From: Syngnathus acus
Taxonomy: Eukaryota > Chordata > Actinopteri > Syngnathiformes > Syngnathidae
Direction: 5' to 3'
Assembly: GCF_901709675.1 (NCBI RefSeq)
Contig: NC_051095.1
Coordinates: forward strand, 7,343,956-7,407,955
DNA length: 64,000 bases
Shown here in pieces: positions 60,926 to 64,000 of this stretch. The position numbers and the translations under genes are program-made. Within the stretch, counting starts at the first letter, position 1; each line of letters begins with the position of its first letter. The notes beneath the pieces are model-generated. The model worked only from the letters and a program-made list of their open reading frames with translations, was not told the DNA's origin and searched no databases.

Positions 60926-61817
60926 GATGCAGTGAGAGGATTCACCGTAACGGAAGAACTGTCAAAATAACTCCAAAAAATAAGTGATTTTTATTTCTTG
61001 AATCATGACAAATTACTGTGATATAAAACTGATCAGTTTTCCTGTGCGGCTCTTGTAAATGAATGTAAGGAACATGCAGAACTGTAAAACAAAACAAAAA
61101 AACGTGAACATAATTATGTTACTCCACGTTAGCACTAAAATATGAACAAGAAAAGTAAATCAGTCAACAAAAACGCTGATTGATTACAGGGAAAATAAAC
61201 TACAAAAAGGGCCTATAGTAACAAAGTGCATAGAAAGTGACATGTCCTACTGAACCAGAAAAAAAGACACTATAGTCACAATAACAGAATGACATTTTAT
61301 TTGTTAGATTAGAAAAATGTGTACGCAAAAATACTTTTTACATGATTTTCCACTACTAGTGCCACTTTTGGCCTACTAGTATTCAATCAAACCTTATTAG
61401 TAAACTACTGTCTTGCACTATTATAACAACTTGGTGTAACTAGTGACCTGTAGCCCGGATCCGTTATCGAGGATTTTGACTATACGTCATCCAGCTCAAG
61501 GTCTATGTAGTACCATACTGTTTGTCCTCACTTGGACAATTTTGACGTACTAGTAGTACTGAGCCACTGAGAGGGGCTTACTTCATTTTTGTCATTTTGC
61601 AAGAGATTTAAACATGTAGGCAAGGATATGGAATAAAAGTGTTTGGAAAACACTTATAAGTGCCCCAAAACGTTTGTCTGCTGTACTTGGTGCATTGATC
61701 AAGTGCTTAAAATCAAGTGATGCAGACTAGTAGTACCCATATCAGAAAAAGCTACAAGTTTGCAATCATTGGGCAGTGATGTTGTCACCTATAAAAATAC
61801 AACAAAGACTCAGATGG
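60926..61817. other. Intergenic, ACTAGT-rich at the end
   Basis: AT-rich, no exon supported. Five ACTAGT motifs lie between 61355 and 61731. The left part may belong to the 3'UTR of the gene that follows on the - strand. Confidence 0.5.
61355..61735. repeat. ACTAGT-rich dispersed sequence
   Basis: ACTAGT occurs at 61355, 61375, 61439, 61549 and 61726, far above the chance rate of one per about 4 kb. Similar clusters lie at 8.7-9.0 and 58.3-58.44 kb. Probably the same repeat family. Confidence 0.35.
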
Positions 61818-63736
61818 CTATTGATATCCGCTCCCTGCTAAATCCAGCAGCGAGCCGGCCGCCTCCTGCGCCTCGGCGTCCAGTTGCAGAATCTCCACCG
61901 TCTCCAGGTCCAGCTCGGTGTCATCGGGCAAGACCAGATACTGGTACTCGGGGGACTGGTAGTAGTGCAGCTCGATGTAGCCGCTGTCGGCCAGTGGGTC
62001 TTTGTCCAAATCCCCGCCCAGATCCTCCGCTTGGTATTCCACTGGCTCGATGGCCACCAACTCCTCGTGCTCCGGTGTCAAGGGGAAATCCGGGTGGTCG
62101 GAGAAAGCGGGATTATCCTGGCTGGGGCTGTGGGGCGACGGCAGCGACAGCATCAGGGTGTGAGGGAGGCAATCTGGAAGGGACAAAAGACCGCAGCCTG
62201 CATACATTATTATATTCATACATACATATATACGTTCATACATACAGACATAACTTATACATAAATACAAATTGGAAATACATGCTACAGGATAGTAGGA
62301 AAGCTCTGCACGACTTTAGTCCAAATCAAATTCCTCCTAACCCTAACTACCGCTTACTTGACATCACGATGCTGAAGGATATCAGCAGAGCACTACTTTT
62401 GTCGCAACTAAACCTCTCAACTGACTTCAATTGAGTTCCTTGACACTAAGATGTCATAAGATAGCAGGGAAGCACTATTTTCATCCAAATAAAACACATT
62501 CAACTTACTTGATCATTTCTTCGACAGATGAGCACAAAAATGACAAACGGTGCTATTTTCCTTTGCAAATAACTGAGGATAGGGTAATTTGAAGAGATTG
62601 CGCAAGTATAAATTTGTGAAAACTTAACTTCAAATCTTATGGGTTCACTTTTGCTTTAAAAAAACCCAAAAGCAAAGCGTTCCATGTTTTTGTGTAACCA
62701 AGATTCCACCAGATGGTGGCAAAAACAACAAATGGGTGAGTTTGTCAGAATATAGGCGAACAGGTTACCAAAAATATGAACCATAATCAAATAGACAAAA
62801 CTATGTGAATGAGGACCCGTGACTATGTGGGGTTCAATAATGCCACAAGATGACACTAAAGCAATGTTGTTGTTTTTTTAAATCATTATGACCGTAGGCT
62901 TTCAGCCAAAATGGTAAAATAAGAAAACATTTGGGGAATTTGGATACTTCCCACGATACTTGATTATTTCAATCAATTACATTGGCGCACAAGAGGCACA
63001 TTACGCAGAGAAAAGTGGACATTATTTGTAAAGAAGCTCTTGATGAGCCCATATGGAGGTCCGCATGTCAAAGGCGCTCAACATTAAGGAGGCTATTGGC
63101 TCGTTACCACGGAAATAGAAGGTTGTAGCCATGGTGACAGAAGGCAAACACAGGAACAATGTCGCATGCTGAGAACGTCGGAGAGAGACTGAAAAGGCGG
63201 CGGCAGTAAAAGTGACAGCAAGCGCTGTTACACCGCTGATAAAATATCCTATAGGCTCAAATTCATAAAGGCTCACAGGCGGGTGACTGGGTTTAAGTTT
63301 ACTCATTACCCGCGGCGGGTGGGCGGGACCAGCAAGGCCCTACGAGAAGCCCTTAACTACAATTACAACCTACATTCTGATATTTGTTCCATTAAATCAT
63401 ATTTATTCATTAGATACTTTGCTCTATTCATTTTGAAGCATTTCTATTGGACGAACTGCTTCCGGTACGCATATATTTTTCTCCAATAAGATTTAAGCCT
63501 CTGTGTGTTGCCATGTCAAATTAATCTGCCCATGGACTTCACAGCGTATTTTAATTTTAATAAACAATTTTGTTTAATCACATTTCAATCTTGGCCTCAC
63601 TATGTTCGTAAAAGTATTGTGAATTTTTTTATTAGATTGTATTTTTCCCTCCTTGACTTGTTTTCTTTTTGGGTACTAACCTGACATTTCCATGGAGTCG
63701 CACACTACAGACACGCCATAGTCCACGTCTTCCAAC
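61818..63736 (-). CDS. Unrecognised gene, last two exons (acidic, Tyr-rich C-terminus)
   Basis: I do not recognise the product. Two exons join in frame: 63681-63736 and 61818-62173; the gene continues beyond the right edge or into an upstream exon I cannot place. The visible 136 residues include LEDVDYGVSVVCDSMEMS, CLPHTLMLSLPSPHSPS, FPLTPEHEELVAIEPVEY, DPLADSGYIELHYYQSPEYQ and YLVLPDDTELDLETVEIL, ending LLDLAGSGYQ. The sequence is strongly acidic, with many Tyr in YxxL-like contexts and no membrane segment. It could be the regulatory tail of a transcription factor or receptor. Splice borders are good (TTCCAG acceptor, GTTAGT donor), and codon use is like the other genes here, so I take it as real. 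Confidence 0.6.
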
Positions 63737-63799
63737 CTGGAATCCAATTTAAAAACACATCAGGTCAAAAAGCCCAACAATGGGGATGGTTAAATATTC

Positions 63800-63975
63800 A
63801 TCTTAGAGGTTGGTCACAAATTGTACTCAGGAAAGAGTTTTGTTACTTTAGAATAGGATTCAAGTAAGAGTAGAAAAAGAATTACTTGAGTAGTAGTAAA
63901 TATAATTGAGCCACTGAAAACAAGAGTGAGTAAGGTCTATTTTTGTCACGTTCAAGATAATTGAAGAAAACCCAC
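63800..63975. repeat. Degenerate dispersed repeat fragment
   Basis: A TTGTACTCAGGAAAGAGT and AAGTAAGAGTAGAAAAAG-like stretch resembling the fragment near 16.77-16.90 kb. Class not determined. Confidence 0.25.
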
Positions 63976-64000
63976 ACCCTCTTAACTGTGAGGTGAGTGT

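Overview
This window is nuclear DNA from a vertebrate, almost certainly a teleost fish. Genes are split into short exons with GT/AG introns, the proteins are vertebrate orthologues, and the repeats are typical of fish: an L2-type LINE, a tRNA-derived SINE, short palindromic DNA elements and many microsatellites. There is no bacterial operon, CRISPR array or viral gene. I cannot name the species; compact introns and the repeat types suggest a percomorph (inference).

Layout, left to right. (1) 2.6-6.0 kb, + strand: the 3' eight exons of a divergent sestrin, an mTORC1/GATOR2-axis stress sensor. Its N-terminal exon or exons are not visible. (2) 12.3-15.3 kb, - strand: foxo4, two coding exons, all three Akt-site motifs present, with a probable 5'UTR exon and a CpG-rich promoter near 16.1-16.7 kb. 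(3) 18.2-21.5 kb, + strand: ubl3, a complete membrane-anchored ubiquitin-fold protein in five coding exons, divergent from foxo4. (4) 23.6-39 kb: a gene-poor stretch with repeats, including a ~1.75-kb array of telomere-like TTAGGG variants sitting inside a tandem satellite built from a tRNA-like sequence. (5) 39.0-40.2 kb, + strand: prss23, a secreted trypsin-fold protease with its coding part in one exon. (6) 41.9-47.6 kb, - strand: a cofilin (cfl1-like), with the classical first coding exon that holds only the ATG. (7) 51.6-57.2 kb, - strand: atlastin (atl3-like), 13 coding exons plus a noncoding first exon at ~59.1 kb. (8) 59.5-60.9 kb, + strand: a 5'-truncated L2-type LINE with an open reverse transcriptase. 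(9) 61.8-63.7 kb, - strand: the last two exons of a gene I do not recognise, with an acidic, tyrosine-rich C-terminus; it runs off the right edge.

Functional links. The sestrin and FoxO act in the same nutrient/stress network (FoxO proteins induce sestrins; sestrins restrain mTORC1). Sestrin and FOXO genes are also neighbours elsewhere in vertebrates (SESN1-FOXO3 in human), so the left part looks like one copy of an ancient duplicated block. The sestrin lacks the TYNT lid that closes over leucine in SESN2, the most interesting coding observation here. The most interesting noncoding structures are the telomere-like array inside a tRNA-derived satellite and two degenerate minisatellites lying in the probable 3'UTRs of foxo4 and atl3.
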